DNA of 64,000 nucleotides from Dugong dugon. Taxonomy: Eukaryota > Chordata > Mammalia > Sirenia > Dugongidae. The stretch is taken from NCBI GenBank assembly GCA_030035585.1, contig CM057462.1, positions 116,679,234 through 116,743,233 of the forward strand, read 5' to 3'. A model generated the notes under the pieces. The model was not told the origin of the DNA, did not search any database, and was given only the letters and a program-made list of their open reading frames with translations. A program made the translations under genes and the position numbers. This document shows positions 11,801 through 24,149 of this stretch, piece by piece; position 1 is the stretch's first letter, and every line of letters starts with the position of its first letter.

Positions 11801-13635
11801 TCCCTATTTTCAATGTTTTAGCTTTGATGTATTTTCGATTTCCGTATCTGAGTCAATATGGTTGCTCTGTCCTGTGTTCTAGTCTTGCGTTGTTATCTGG
11901 TGTTATTGATTATCTAACTGTAGGACTCCTTTAGTATTTCTTGTAATTTTGGTTTGGTTTTTGCAAATTCCCTGAACTTCTGTTTATCTGGAAATGCCCT
12001 CATTTCGCCATGATATTTGAGAGACAGTTTTGCTGGATATATAATTCTTGGCTGACAGTTATTTTCCTTCAAGGCTTTAAATATGTCATCCCATTCCCTT
12101 CTAGCTTGCATGGTTTCTGCTGAGTAGTCTGAGCTTATTCTAATTGACTCTCCTTTGTAGATGACTTTTCTTTTATCCCTAGCTGCTCTTAAAATTCTCT
12201 CTTTATCTTTGGCTTTGGTAAGTTTTATTATAATATGCCTTGGTGACTTTCTTTTGGGATCTACCTTATGTGGGGTTTGATGTTGGATAAATATCTTCTC
12301 ATCTTTCATAATATCAGGGAAGTTTTCTATCAACAAATCTTCAACAATGTTCTCTGTATTTTCTATTATTCCCCGCCCCCCATTCTGGTACTCCCATCAC
12401 TCGTAGGTTATTTCTCTAGATAGAGTCCCACATGACTCTTAGAGTTTCTTCATTCTTTTTAATTTTTTTATCTGATTTTTCCTCAAATAAGTTGGCATCA
12501 AGAGCTTTATCTTCAATGTCACTAATTCTAACTTCTACTGCCTCAATTCTGCTCCTATGACTCTCTATTGAGTTGTCTAATTCTGAAATTTTATTATTAA
12601 TCTTCTGGATTTCTGATTGCTATCTCTCTATGGATTCTTGCAGCCTATTAAATTTGGCATTATGTTCTTGAATAACTTTTTTAAGTTCCGCTACTACCGT
12701 GTCTGTATGTTCCCTGGCTGTTTCTGCATTCTGTCAAATTTCCTTTCTTATTTCTAGAAGAGTTCTGCATATTAATCTTTTGTATTCTGCCTCTGGTAAT
12801 TCCAGAAGTTCTCTTCCTCCAGAGAATTTATTGATTCTTTATTTTGGGAGCTTGCTGAAGCCATCATGGACTGCCTCTTTATGTACTTGATATTCACTGT
12901 TGTCTCTGAGCCATCAATAATTTATTATAATTTTATTTTGTATTTGCTTAGTGAGACCTAGGTTTTTATTTTGTTTCATTTTGATATGCCCAAATAGGCT
13001 GCTCATGTGCACTAGTTTGATTTTTGACACCTTTGGATCTCTAACATCCTGTGACCAGGTAGTTAGTTCTGTAACTAAGTATGTACACCTAGGAGTCTGT
13101 TAAATTTTCCTATATGGGTTCAGCTCGGGTGTTCAGGCAGTCGGTCACCAAATGTGTGATGCAGGCTCTCACCCCCAGTCCTAGAGAGGCATGGGTGATT
13201 GGTGTAGGCACTTGACTCTGGCTGTGGTAGGGGATCATGCGCTGAGCCAGGCAGGGGACTGATGGCTGCCCCGAGAGTCTGAAAGGAAAGCGTGTCCCTA
13301 TTCTATAGGGTGAGTAGGTAGGTTAGTTTTGCAGCCAGATTATAAGAACCCCACTCTGTTGGCTGTAAAGACTTGAGGGCACCACTTTTTCTTGGACTCC
13401 TGTAGCAGGTGACTAGGCGCTTTAGGTGCTACCATCAGTCCTCAAGTCCCTGCTGCAGATCGATAAAAGTGCCCACTTAAGGGGCAGGGCTGTTTCGAGG
13501 GTCACAAATCTGCCAGTTCACAGCTGAAGCAGTTGAAGTTAAACTTCAAATGTTTGCCCTGTTGTACTGTAGCAGTGAGGACTAACGCTGTTGAAATGGG
13601 TCCCCACAAGTCTATACAGGGGTGTAAGGTCCAGC
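8851..13635 (-). mobile_element. L1 with 5'UTR, ORF1 and 3' ORF2; internally deleted
   Basis: Antisense L1 of about 4.8 kb. In element order: 5'UTR-like GC-richer DNA (about 13635-12960); ORF1 remnants with the RNA-binding C-terminal domain at 12336-11914 (SAETMQARREWDDIFKALKE); a spacer; the ORF2 part after the polymerase motif at 11549-10941 ([10 protein letters not shown] onward); the ORF2 C-terminus at 10447-10001 (Cys-rich [20 protein letters not shown]); a 3'UTR to about 8905; and a T-rich end. The endonuclease and most of the reverse transcriptase are missing. Stops and frameshifts elsewhere. The 3'UTR type recurs at 33621-34678 and 55235-55750. Confidence 0.85.
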
Positions 13636-14290
13636 TGTGAGGATTTTCATTGTCTTCACCTTTAGATGTAACCCATACCAAAGGCTGTAGTCTTGGACCT
13701 TCATAAGTGCTTCAAGTCATCTTCACTTACAGCAAGCAAGGTTCTGTCATATGCATATCACAGGTTATTAATGAATCTTCCTTCTATCCTGATGCTATCT
13801 TCATCTTTATCTTCTCCAGCTTCTTGGATTATTTGTTTGTCATACAAATTGAATAAGTATGGTGAAAGGATACAATCCTGCTGCACACTGTTCCAATTTT
13901 AAACCACGCAGTATACCCTTGTTCTGTTTGAATGAGTGCCCCTTGATCCATGTACAGGTTCCACATGAGCACAATTAAGTGTTCTGGAATTCCCATTCTT
14001 CATAATGTTGTCCATAATTTGTTATACACAGCCGAATGCCTTTGCATAGTCAATAAAACACAAGTACAGATCTTTCTGGTATTCTCTGCTTTCAGCCAAG
14101 ATTGATCTGACATCAGCAATGATGTCTCTGGTTCCCCATCCTCTTCTGAATCTGGCTTGAACTTCTGGTAGTTCCCTGTTGATGTACACTGCAGTCATTT
14201 TTAAATTATCTTCAGCAGACTTCTGCTAGCATGAGATATTAATGATAACACCTGCATTCTATTTGATCACCCTTTTTTGGAATGGGCATA
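13636..14290 (-). mobile_element. RTE LINE remnant lacking its 3' end
   Basis: Reverse-transcriptase part of the RTE, antisense ('catcttcacttacagcaagc', 'ttgaataagtatggtgaaag', 'catagtcaataaaacacaag'). The catalytic YADD site is mutated (about 13745-13760). It abuts the 5' end of the L1 at 13635; the RTE 3' end is not found on the other side of that L1. Confidence 0.85.
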
Positions 14291-14479
14291 AATATGGACA
14301 AAAAACAAGACAACACTATTCTGTTTTTTGTTTTGTTTTGTTTTTTTACAAATGATATCAGACGGCCTGACAAACACTGTTCTGGGTGTGGAATGTACAA
14401 GACTCTCATTTAAATCTCTTATTTTCATTCAGAGACTATTACTGAAATATATGTATCACTTTTTCTATTGTAAGATCAA

Positions 14480-14665
14480 GGGTTTAGAATAGGGCAAGAT
14501 TATATTTGGTTATGGGGAGTTTAGACAGGCTTCAAGAAGGATATGGAACTGAATCTTCGAAAAAGCTGGTGTGGGTGAATGGGGTTTAGGGGTGCGGAAG
14601 AAATAGAAAGAGATGGGATTCCAGGCAGCAAGAACAGCAGGAGCAAGGTCCTGGGGTCAGGAGAG
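14480..14665 (-). mobile_element. L2 LINE fragment (antisense)
   Basis: 'ggaactgaatcttcgaaaaa' and 'ccaggcagcaagaacagcag' match the reverse complement of L2. The surrounding 14291-14479 and 14666-15205 hold a T/G-rich simple run (14322-14347) and no other recognised feature. Confidence 0.45.
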
Positions 14666-15207
14666 CCACTCCCAACCTATTGACCCTACTCAAACCTCAA
14701 CAAGAAATTATGACTTGTGACATGAAACAAACTTACAATTAATTCACCAGCCTCTTTTCAGATATACTTGTGCTTCCCTGTCATTCTTCATATATTTTTA
14801 AAAATATATTAACTTGAAAAAAATGTAGAAATTCACAAAAACAAAAGGAAAATTGACACCAATGTCACCACCTTCCTTCCCCTGGCTTACTCGGTCGGTC
14901 TACCCTTCAGAAATAAAATATCTTACAATCTGATACCTATCTTCAAAATTTTTCAGTGCTAGACATATATTTTTAAAAAGAGGATACACACAGGTGGTCT
15001 AAAATGAGATGGCACATATTGTATGATTTGTTTCATTTAAGATCTGCATATCGTTTTAGGTCAGTATACAGAAGGGAAAAAGTTAACAAAGACTCTCCCT
15101 TATTGAGATGCCCAAGGCAATGATCTGACTAGACATTCCTGCAAACTCTGACGGCATTTACCCACAGGCAGACAACTGAGAAAGTTCTTATCTAAGGACA
15201 TTGTTTA

Positions 15208-15377
15208 GAAGGCTACAAGGCACAGTGGTTAACAGGCTGATAACCAAAAGGTCAGCAGTTTTAACTTACCACCACTCCTTGGAAACCCTATGAGGAAGTT
15301 CTACTCTGTCCTATAGAGTCACTATGAGTTGGAATCGACTTGAGGGCAATGGGTTTGGTTTGGTTTTTTTTTTTTTG
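15208..15377 (+). mobile_element. AfroSINE, short form
   Basis: 'ggcacagtggttaacaggct' to 'tcgacttgagggcaatgggt' plus a T run. Lacks the ~45-bp internal segment: 'accactccttggaaacc' joins directly. Confidence 0.92.
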
Positions 15378-15959
15378 TTATACCTCAACTAACAACAACA
15401 AATATCCAAACTATCTAGGTCAATGCTGTCAAATATGGTAGCCACTAGACATATCTGACTATTTACATTTAAACTTAAATTAATTAAAATTAAATTAAAA
15501 GTTCAGTTCCTCTATCACAGTAGACACATTTCAACTGCTCAATAGTCACATGTGGCTAGTGGCAACTGTATTGGACCTTGCAGATATAGAACACCTCCAT
15601 CATTGCAAAAAGTTCTATCGGACAACAATGGTTTAGGTACTTATCGTAAATAAACTTGGAAATTTTTTTTCGTCTTGCTGGAGAATGGAAGTTAGTCACA
15701 CAGAGTGACTAATGGAGGATAAAAATTAAAGCACTTCAAATCTGAAAGTCTCCCTCTGTGCTGACCTGGGCCACACACAGTTGGCACTTTTCACTCTGAA
15801 TGCAGAATGCCCTTGAGTATATGAAAAGGGACTTCAGAGAGCTGATGAACTCACAGCTTCCCAGAGACTCACGTGCATGCGGTGGCTGCTCCTTGCTTAT
15901 ATCCTTTGCTACTGATTAGTAAAGTTCGGTTAACTGTACTAATGTACATTTGTTTGTTT

Positions 15960-17090
15960 CATGTGTCATAAGTGAAAATCTTGTGTTGTATCTCGGATTA
16001 AGGTCTATGATTCCAGAATAGCATTGAACTGAATAGTATGGAGTTACTATGATTTATTTAACCCTAAGTCCACTGACAGACATTTGGGCTGCTTCAAATG
16101 TTTTGCCTTTACAAATACCACCTCAATGAATGCTCATGTACATAAATCTTTTATACATTCATGTTATTATTCTGTAGGATAGGATCCTATAAGAGGTTTT
16201 GCTGAGTCATAAGGTTATGAACATCTATAATTTTAATGGATACTGAAAATTACCTTTCCAAAGAATTGTACCAATGTATTCTCCCTCTAATATTATAGGA
16301 AAGGCCCTTTTATCCATATTATTTCCATCACTGAATATTCTCCGTCTTATTAATTTTTGCCAATATGATGGTTTTTACTTGCTTTTCCTTCACCATTAGT
16401 GAGGCCAAGAATCTATTTACATGTTAATTGGCTATTTGAAGATCCATAAATTGTCTTTTCATGGCCTTTTTATACACTTTGCCATTTTATTTATTAACAT
16501 TTATAGGATAGTTTGTCTTTTTCTGAATGATTTGTAGACAGTATTGGTTTACCGCTGCTACTTTGTGTTTTACGGGCTGCACATATGTCTTCCTCAGCCC
16601 CCTTCACACTCTCCCCACCACTTGTGCCTTTTAATTTGGTTTAAGATGCCTTTTGCCACTCAGAAGCTTTTATATAATTAAATCTGTCAGTATTTTCCTT
16701 AAAGCTTTCTGGGTTTTGGTCTTTCTTAGGAAGGCTGTTTCCCCCACTCTACAATTATAAACATTTCTTTCTATAGTTCCTTTAAATTTTTTAATATTTT
16801 CTTTTTTTACATATAAAACTATAATCTATCTGGACTTTATTTTTGTATATGGTACAAGGTAAGCCTCCAACTTAATTTTCTTACAAATAGTCGATTATTG
16901 CAACATGATTTAGGGGAAAAATCATCTTTTCTCTGCTGATTTGAAATATAACAACAACAACAATATCTTATAAATACTTTAATCTGTTCCTAGACTGTCT
17001 ATTTTGTTTTAATTAGCAATTTACCTACAATACTTTCTCTTCTAGATTACAAATATCAGATGGATTTGACATTCAGGATTCCATTTCTAA
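15960..17090 (-). mobile_element. Old L1 fragment (antisense)
   Basis: Plus-strand phrases such as 'ttgggctgcttcaaatgttt', 'ttagtgaggccaagaatcta' and 'tatctggactttatttttgt' match antisense L1 3'-half sequence. Highly diverged; no frame. Confidence 0.6.
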
Positions 17091-17247
17091 TAAAAGGTCC
17101 TTATTTTGAGAAATCAAGGCATCTGTCAGTGATTTGACAAACACGTACTCAGGGATTACCATATGTTTTTGCAATCTGCCTTCAAGCTTTACTATACCCT
17201 TCTCAATAGGGATACAGTATTTGGCACATGGTAGGACACTAAGTAAA

Positions 17248-17458
17248 AGGAGCCCTGGTGGCACAGTGGTTAAGCACTCGGCTGCTAACCAAAAGGTCTG
17301 CAGTTCAAACCCACCAGCCACTCCACAGAAGAAAGATGTGGCAGTCTGCTTCCGTAAAGGTTACAGCCTTGGAAACCCTATGGGGCAGTTCTACTCTGTC
17401 CTATAGGGTCGCTATGAGTTGAAATTGACTCGATGGCAATGGGTTTGGTTTGGTTTTG
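17248..17458 (+). mobile_element. AfroSINE, long form, with 15-bp TSD
   Basis: Complete copy with the internal 'gaaagatgtggcagtctgct' segment. Identical AGGACACTAAGTAAA flanks it at 17233-17247 and 17459-17473, fixing both ends. One of the least diverged copies in the window. Confidence 0.97.
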
Positions 17459-17699
17459 AGGACACTAAGTAAATAGTTGTTGATTGACTTAATGTACAAT
17501 AGTAAATTCAGTTTACTCGGATAAAAGTATATTATTTAAAAGTCATCATTTGATCAGTGTCAAATTTAAGCTTGTTACAATAAATCCCAGAATGGAGAAA
17601 TGATAGTTAGCGTTACTGAAGGAATACAATGACTTCACTAAAGCTACTAAAATAGCATCTTTCAAAAAATAATGTTGCAATGCATTTGATGAGCCCCTC

Positions 17700-19500
17700 A
17701 ATGCTGCCAGTCAGTCTTAGTATATTTCCCTGGCCACTTCCCTCTCCTATTCTCCAAGACAACATTTTCATACATTTTACACTCTCCTCAAACCTCCAAG
17801 GCCCCTTCCCAGCACACTGCCAGACACCCTGCCTTTCCTCCTATTGAATAAATGAACTGTCCATGCTCCTACTTAGGACAAACCCTCCCAGCTTACTTAC
17901 TCAAGGATTTGTTATCATGTCTCTTTCCTGTGCCATTACCTCTCCTTTCTTCTAGATCAGTCCCATTAGCACATAAACAATTGTATCATCTTCATCTTGA
18001 AAAAAACTTCTCATAGCCTACATGCCCCTCCAGCTACCACCATATTTCCCTTTCCCCTCTACAGCAAAATTCCACGAAAAAGCACCTGTACTAGCTATGT
18101 CTTTTTCCTGTTTACCTTATAACTCTGGAACCTACTCCAATCAGGGTCACTACTTCCCTGCACGTTGCCACAAACAACAGTCAGTTCCTAGTGCTCATCT
18201 TACAGGATGACTCCCTCCTTAAAATAACTTTTTTATTTGACTTCAAGGACAGCCTGCTCTCATGGTTTTCCACACCTCACTGGCTGCTCCTTCTCAGTCC
18301 CCTTTGATAAATCCTCCCTTCTCTGACTTCTACACGTAGGAATGCCCCAAGGCTGAGTCCTTGAAACTCTTCTCTTCTCTAGCCACACTTACTCTCTAGG
18401 TAATCTGATCCAGTCCTGTGACTTTAAATATCCTGGTGAATCCTAAATGTTTTACATTCATACTCAACTTCAGCCCTGAACTCAAAACTCATATATATGG
18501 CTAACACTCAACATCTTCACTTGGATATCTAATCAATATATCAGCCTTAACCCAAACAACCAAACCGGCAACCATTGTGTCAATTCCAACTCCTAGCAAC
18601 CCTATAGGACAGAGGAGAACTGCCCTCATAGGGTTTCCAAATATGTAAATCTTTATGGAAACAGACTGCTACATCTTTCTCCTGCAGAGTGGATGGTGGA
18701 TTCAAACCAGCAACTTTTCTGTTAGCGGTTAAGCACTTAACCACTGCACCACCAGGGCTCCTTCTATCAACATTAGCATGTCCAAAACTAAAATCAAAAC
18801 AAAACAACAGCCAAAAAAAAACCCGCCCTTTCCCCAGCATCAGCCCATTCAGTTACTACCCTAGCTAAGCAACCATTAACTCCTGCCTCAATTACTCCAT
18901 AAATCTTCTAGCTGGTCTCTACTTCTACTCTACCACATCCCTCCCCTGCAATTCTATTTTCCACAAGTAGCGCCCATGAGTCTTTTAAGTTATGTAACTC
19001 TTCTGCTCAAAGTCTTCTAATGGCTTCTTATGACTTGAAATAAAATTCAAAGCCATTCCATGGACTATAAAGTTGTGGTCTAGCCCCTGCCTATCTGTTC
19101 GACCTAGTATCTTACCACTACTCCATCAGTCATTTTTTTACAGCAAAAAACAAACTATCCTAAAAATGGTGCCTTGATATGCCTCATATACAGGGCCTTT
19201 GTATTCGCTCTTCCCTCTGCCTGATGCATTGTTCCTGTAGATATCTAATAGCATGATTCTCATTTCATTTCATTCTCTGTTCAAATGTTACTTTCTATTT
19301 TTTTATCCTGCTTTATTTTTCTCCATAACAATTAATACAACATTAACTTCTATTACATATTTGTTTTTGTCAAACACCTTAAGAAAAATGCAGATTCTAT
19401 GAGAACATGTTTTTTTTAAATTCACTCTTTTATCTTCAAAACCTAGAACAGTGCCTGACATATAGTAGGTACTCAGTAAATATTTGATGAAGAAATGAGT
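17700..19500 (+). mobile_element. L2 LINE, about 1.6 kb, split by a SINE
   Basis: Long L2 copy from the endonuclease side ('cacctcactggctgctcctt' near 18275, 'ggatatctaatcaatatatc' near 18524) through 'gtggtctagcccctgcctat' near 19075 to the terminus 'catatagtaggtactcagta' near 19460. Coding frames are broken. An AfroSINE occupies 18549-18761. Confidence 0.7.
18549..18761 (-). mobile_element. AfroSINE, long form
   Basis: Antisense copy from 'ccaaacaaccaaaccggcaa' to 'caccaccagggctc', with the internal 'acagactgctacatctttct' segment. Inserted in an L2. Confidence 0.93.
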
Positions 19501-19595
19501 AAACAAATGAACATGTATATGGTTTGACTATAAATTAATGACCCTAGTTTAATACATAATCTGAAAGGGCAAGACTGTTTTTAGACATTACTCAC

Positions 19596-19676
19596 TTTTC
19601 GTTGTTTTACAGAGTCCAATTTTATAAGCCAATATGAAGCCACTTTCGTTTTATGATACTTCCAGTTATCGATGAT
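19596..19676 (-). CDS. TTLL7: TTLL7 exon: conserved C-terminal helix (last found)
   Basis: 81-bp symmetric exon (phase 0 to 0), 27 codons (approx. residues 710-736). The acceptor is AAAATAG and the donor GTGAGT. It encodes IIDNWKYHKTKVASYWLIKL and DSVKQRK, matching recalled human TTLL7. The following exon should begin VLDIVKTSI; it was not found on the minus strand of 1-19595, so it probably lies beyond the window start. Confidence 0.93.
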
Positions 19677-20063
19677 CTATTTTGGGGAAGAAATAAAAAA
19701 TTTTAATTCTGAATGTTCCTCAGAAGTCAGATGAAAAGTAAATAAATGTGTTGAAACCAATATTATTAATTTAATTAATCTATGCTATCGAAGTACTAAC
19801 ATACCTTTGCAATAAAAAATGCCTACTTTCATAACAAGACATGTGAAAAGATTTCTCACATAAAGTAAAGGAGCCATGTGAATCCAAACCTTTTTTTATT
19901 GCTGCACCAAGCACACAATCTCTAATGAATGAAAGTCAAATGTCTTAAGGCACATAGGTTTGGGAAAATACCCAAGACATAGATTTTCCAGGACTATATT
20001 TACTACATTTCCTATTATAATAACATATTGAATAATATATCAGAATGCAGCCTAGATATAATT

Positions 20064-22259
20064 GTTGTTTTTAGATGCCATCGAATTGTTGCTTACTCAT
20101 AGTGACTCTATGTACAGCAGAACAAAACAATGCCCAGTCCTGCCCCATCCTCAGAATTGTTGCTATGTTTGGGCCCACTGCTGCAGCTATTGTGTCAATT
20201 CAACTCATTGTACTGGGTCTTCCTCTCTTTCACTGACCCTCTACTTTACGAAGTATGATGTCCTTCTCTAGGAACTGGTCCCTCCTGATAACATGTCCAA
20301 AGTACGAGACAAAGTCTCACCATCCTCACTTCTAAGGAGCATTCTGGTGCAACTTCTTCCAAGACAGATTTATTTGTTCTCCTGGAAGCCCATGGTATAG
20401 TCAATATTCTTCGCCAACACCATAATTCAAAGGCATCAGTTCTTCTTCAGGCTTCTTTATTCATCGTCCAGCTTTTACATGCATATGAGGCAATTGAAAA
20501 CACCATGGCTTAAGTCAGGCACACCTTAGTCCTCAAAGTGACATCTTTGCTTTTTAACACTTTAAAGAGGTCTTTTGCAGCAGATTTGCCCAATGCAATA
20601 CATCATTTGATTTCTTGACTGCTGCTTCCATGGATGTTGATTGTGGATCCAAGTAAAATGAAGTCCTTAACAACTTCAATCTTTCCTCTGTTTATCATGA
20701 TGTTGCTTATTGATCCAGTTGTGAGGATTTTTGTTTTCTTTATGTTAAGGTGTAATCCATACTGAAAGCTATAGTCTTTGATCTTCATCAATAAGTACTT
20801 CAAGTTCTCTTTGCTTTCCATAAGCAAGGCTGTGTCATCTGCATATCAATGGTTGTCAGTGAGTCTTCCTCCAATCCTGATGCCATGTTTTTCTTCATAT
20901 AGTCCAGCTTCTAGGATTATTTGCTCAGCATACAGACTGAATAAGTATGGTGAAAGGATACAACCCTGATGCACACCTTTCCTGATTTTAAACTACACAG
21001 GATCCCCTTGTTCTGTTCAAATGACTGCCTCTTAGTCTATGTACAGGTTCCTTGTGAGCACAATTAAGTGTTCTGGAATTCCCATTCTTCACAATGTTAT
21101 CCATAATTTGCTATGATCCACACAGTCGAATGCATTTGCATAGTCAATAAAACACAGGTAAACATCTTTCTGGTATTCTCTGCTTTCAGCCAAGATCCAT
21201 CTGATATCAGCAATGATATCCCTCATTCCATGTCCTCTTCAGAATCCCGCTTGAATTTCTGGCAGTTTCCTGCCGATGTACTGCTGCAACCATTTCTGAA
21301 TGATCTTAAGCAAAACTTTACTTGCGTGTGATATTAATGACATTGTTCCATAATTTCCACATTCTGTCAGATCACCTTTCTTTGGAATGGACACAAATAT
21401 AGATTTCTTCCAGTCAGTTGGCCAGGTAGCATAGTTGGCATAGACTAGTGAGCACTTCCAGCATTGCATCCATTTGTTGAAACGTCTATCTCAGTTGGTA
21501 TTCTGTCAATTCCTGGAGCTTTGTTTTTTGTCTACGTCGTCAATGCAGCTTGGACTTCTTCCTTCAGTACCATCAGTTCTTGATCATATGCTACCTCCTG
21601 AAATGGTTGAATGTTGAGCAATTCTTTTTGGTATAGTGACTCTGCATATTCCTTCCATCTTCTTTTGATGCTTCCTGTGTTGTCCAATACTTTCCCTGTA
21701 GAATTCTTCAATACTGTAAATTGAGGCTTGAATTTTTTTTTTCAGTTATTTCAGCTTAAGAAATGCTAAGCGTGTTCTTCTCTTTTGGTTTTCTAACTCC
21801 AGGTCTTTGCATATTTTATTATAATACTTTATTTTGTCTTCTCAAGCTGCCCTTTGAAATCTTCTATTCAGCTCTTTTACTTCATCATTTCTTCCATTCG
21901 CTTCAGCCGCAAGAGCAGCTTCCAAGAGCAAGTTTCAGAGTCTCTTCTGACATCCATTTTGGTCTTTTCTTTCTTTCTTGTCTTTTTAATGACCTTTTGC
22001 TATCTTCATGTATGATGTTCTTGATGTCATCTCACAACTCGTCTGGACTTCTGTCATTAGTGTTCAATGCATCAAATCTATTCTTGAGATGGTCTCTAAA
22101 TTCAGGTAGGATATACTGAAGGTCATATTTTATCTCTGGTGGACTTGTTTTAATTTTCTTCAACTTTAACTTGAACTTGCATATGAGCAATTGATGGTCT
22201 GTTCCACAGTAAGCCCCTGGCCTTGCTCTGACTGATGATACTGAGCTTCTCCGTAATCT
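20064..22259 (-). mobile_element. RTE LINE, 5'-truncated, with 12-bp TSD
   Basis: 2.2-kb antisense RTE (sense with TTLL7). The 3' end is at 20064 ('gttgtttttagatgccatcg') and the 5' truncation at 22259. Flanked by CTAGATATAATT at 20052-20063 and 22260-22271, fixing the ends. The reverse-transcriptase region is recognisable on the minus strand, but stops and indels disrupt the frame. It lies in the intron between the exons at 25146 and 19676. Confidence 0.95.
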
Positions 22260-22271
22260 CTAGATATAATT

Positions 22272-22912
22272 AGGATTCTACTACCACTTCATTCTGTTTT
22301 TTGTGAAAATCTGCAGAAGTTCTGAACGTATATTCTAGTAATATATATTGTAGCATACAGATAAACATATTTGCTGCATATTGTGAACATATACTAAACA
22401 ATCTAATGTTCAACATAATTAATAATTATGTTATTTTTTGTTTAAGCTTATGTAAGTTCTTCACAGAACAATCACATTAGCCACAAATACTAGTTCTAAT
22501 TGATTACTTAATTTTTCTTCTACCTGATTCAAAAAAGGAGAATATAATATTTCTCAGAAATATTTAAAATCATAAGTAAAGTGTCTGGTACAAAGTCATT
22601 TGCTTTACTTAAAAAAGAACTTGATTGAATAAGATAACATATGTAAATAAAAACAAACCTAACATAATGCTTTGCAACTTATGTTCATTTATCTTCCCTT
22701 TCCTTTGGTGTAACAAGTGGTAGCTTGCTTGCAAACAAGATACTATTTTCACTTTTTAAAAATGTATAGCAACACAATGCATAATACTTGGAGACTTTAA
22801 TTATGACTATGTCATGATTATAGAACATAAATTGTCATTATGGATTTTTTAAAAAAAGAAAGTCTTTTTTGTTGTTTTTGTTGTTAGACATTTGCTTTAT
22901 AAAGAGGTCTAC
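22272..22912. other. Intronic AT-rich sequence, nothing recognised
   Basis: No repeat signature or coding frame seen. Confidence 0.5.
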
Positions 22913-23120
22913 CAAAAAGAAAACCCACTGCCATACAGTTGATTCCAACTCATTTGTAACCTTATAGGACAGAGTAGAACTGCCCCACAGGGTTTCCCAG
23001 GCTGTTATATTTATGAAAGCAGACTGCCACATGTTTCTCCCGTGCAGCAGCTGGTTGGTTTGAACCGCCGACCTTTCAGTTAGCAGCCGGGCACTTTCAC
23101 CACTGTACCACCAGGGCTCC
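22913..23120 (-). mobile_element. AfroSINE, long form
   Basis: Antisense copy from 'aaaacccactgccatacagt' to 'accaccagggctcc', including the internal segment. Followed directly by a second SINE in the same orientation. Confidence 0.92.
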
Positions 23121-23270
23121 TAAATGCCCTCGAGTCAGTTCTGACTCACAGCAACCCTATAGAACAAAGTAGAACTGCCCCATAGGGTTCCCAAGGAGCG
23201 GCTGGTGAATTCGAACTGCCGACCTTCTGGTCTGCAGCAGTATATCTTAACCACTACACCACCAGGGCTC
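23121..23270 (-). mobile_element. AfroSINE, short form, back-to-back with previous
   Basis: Antisense; from 'gccctcgagtcagttctgac' to 'ccaccagggctc'; 'gggttcccaaggagcggctg' shows that the internal segment is absent. Followed by 'gagatcctaga' in short tandem (23274-23300). Confidence 0.92.
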
Positions 23271-23753
23271 GCCAGAGATCCTAGAGAGATCCTAGAGAGA
23301 TCTAAAGTAATGCCAAACAATGAAAAAGGCAAAGTGCGTGGCTGTGGTTTTTATCCTACAATTGGCCACTAGATGGTGCCTTTCTCCTCTGGAAAAAAAA
23401 TACAGGGAGCCCAGAAAACAACATTCTATTACTGAGGCATTATCTAAGAATGATCATTTGAAAAGCAGGTTTGAATGAAGTATTTAACCGGAACACAATG
23501 TACCTAGAGTGAAGAAATGTTCTTTTCACCAAAAATATTTGAATGACTTGAACCATCTTTGCCAATTAGGAGTAAGTCATTGACTTTAATGTGAATTTTA
23601 GCACCTTTTGCCATCTTTGAATGTTCTACTGTGTGGTGCAAATGTGTGTGCAACAACAAAAACACATGAAACTCATTTCAAAATGTGACCAAAGCCATTC
23701 TAAATTTCACATTCATATTATATTATCAAAAGAGATACATTAAAGACAGTTTA

Positions 23754-23760
<7 letters not shown>

Positions 23761-23784
<24 letters not shown>
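23761..23784 (+). repeat. (CA)12 microsatellite
   Basis: Twelve CA units directly before an AfroSINE; likely polymorphic. Confidence 0.95.
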
Positions 23785-23787
23785 TAT

Positions 23788-23953
23788 GGAGCCCTGGTGG
23801 TGCAATGGCTAAGAGCTGGGCTGCTAACCAAAAGGTCAGCATTTAAATCCACCAGCTGCTCCTTGGAAACCCTATGGGGCAGTTCTACTCTGTCCTGTAG
23901 GGTCGCTATGAGTCAGAATCGACTTGACAGCACATAACAACAACAACATAATT
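23788..23953 (+). mobile_element. AfroSINE, short form, with RTE-like (CAA)n end
   Basis: 'ggagccctggtggtgcaatg' to 'cgacttgacagcacataaca' followed by 'acaacaaca'. Most copies end in a GGGTTT/T-rich tail; this one ends in the CAA repeat seen at the RTE 3' terminus (51613-51627). Confidence 0.93.
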
Positions 23954-24149
23954 ATATGTATGTGCATGTATATAGATAAAGAAAATGTCAGTTATTAATA
24001 ATATTTCAAGTTCATACTATTAATAAAACTTGTCCTTATATGATTTCAACAGATTAACTCTCCAAAAAGAAGTATACAATATTTAGGGAAGTAGGTATTA
24101 AAATCAGCACTTCCATTTGAAAGGGCCTGCCTGAGACATCATCATTACA

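Noticed and set aside
10001..12336. Several long minus-strand frames
   Set aside because: They are L1 ORF2 and ORF1 fragments, not host genes; listed under the L1.
1..19595. Search for the next TTLL7 exon (expected to begin VLDIVKTSI)
   Set aside because: Reading the minus strand I found no match; a spliced alignment would be needed to exclude a short or diverged exon.
23761..23953. Possible tRNA gene suggested by the tRNA-like SINE head
   Set aside because: The head of AfroSINEs resembles a tRNA promoter region, but no complete cloverleaf or intact A/B box pair of a functional tRNA was seen.
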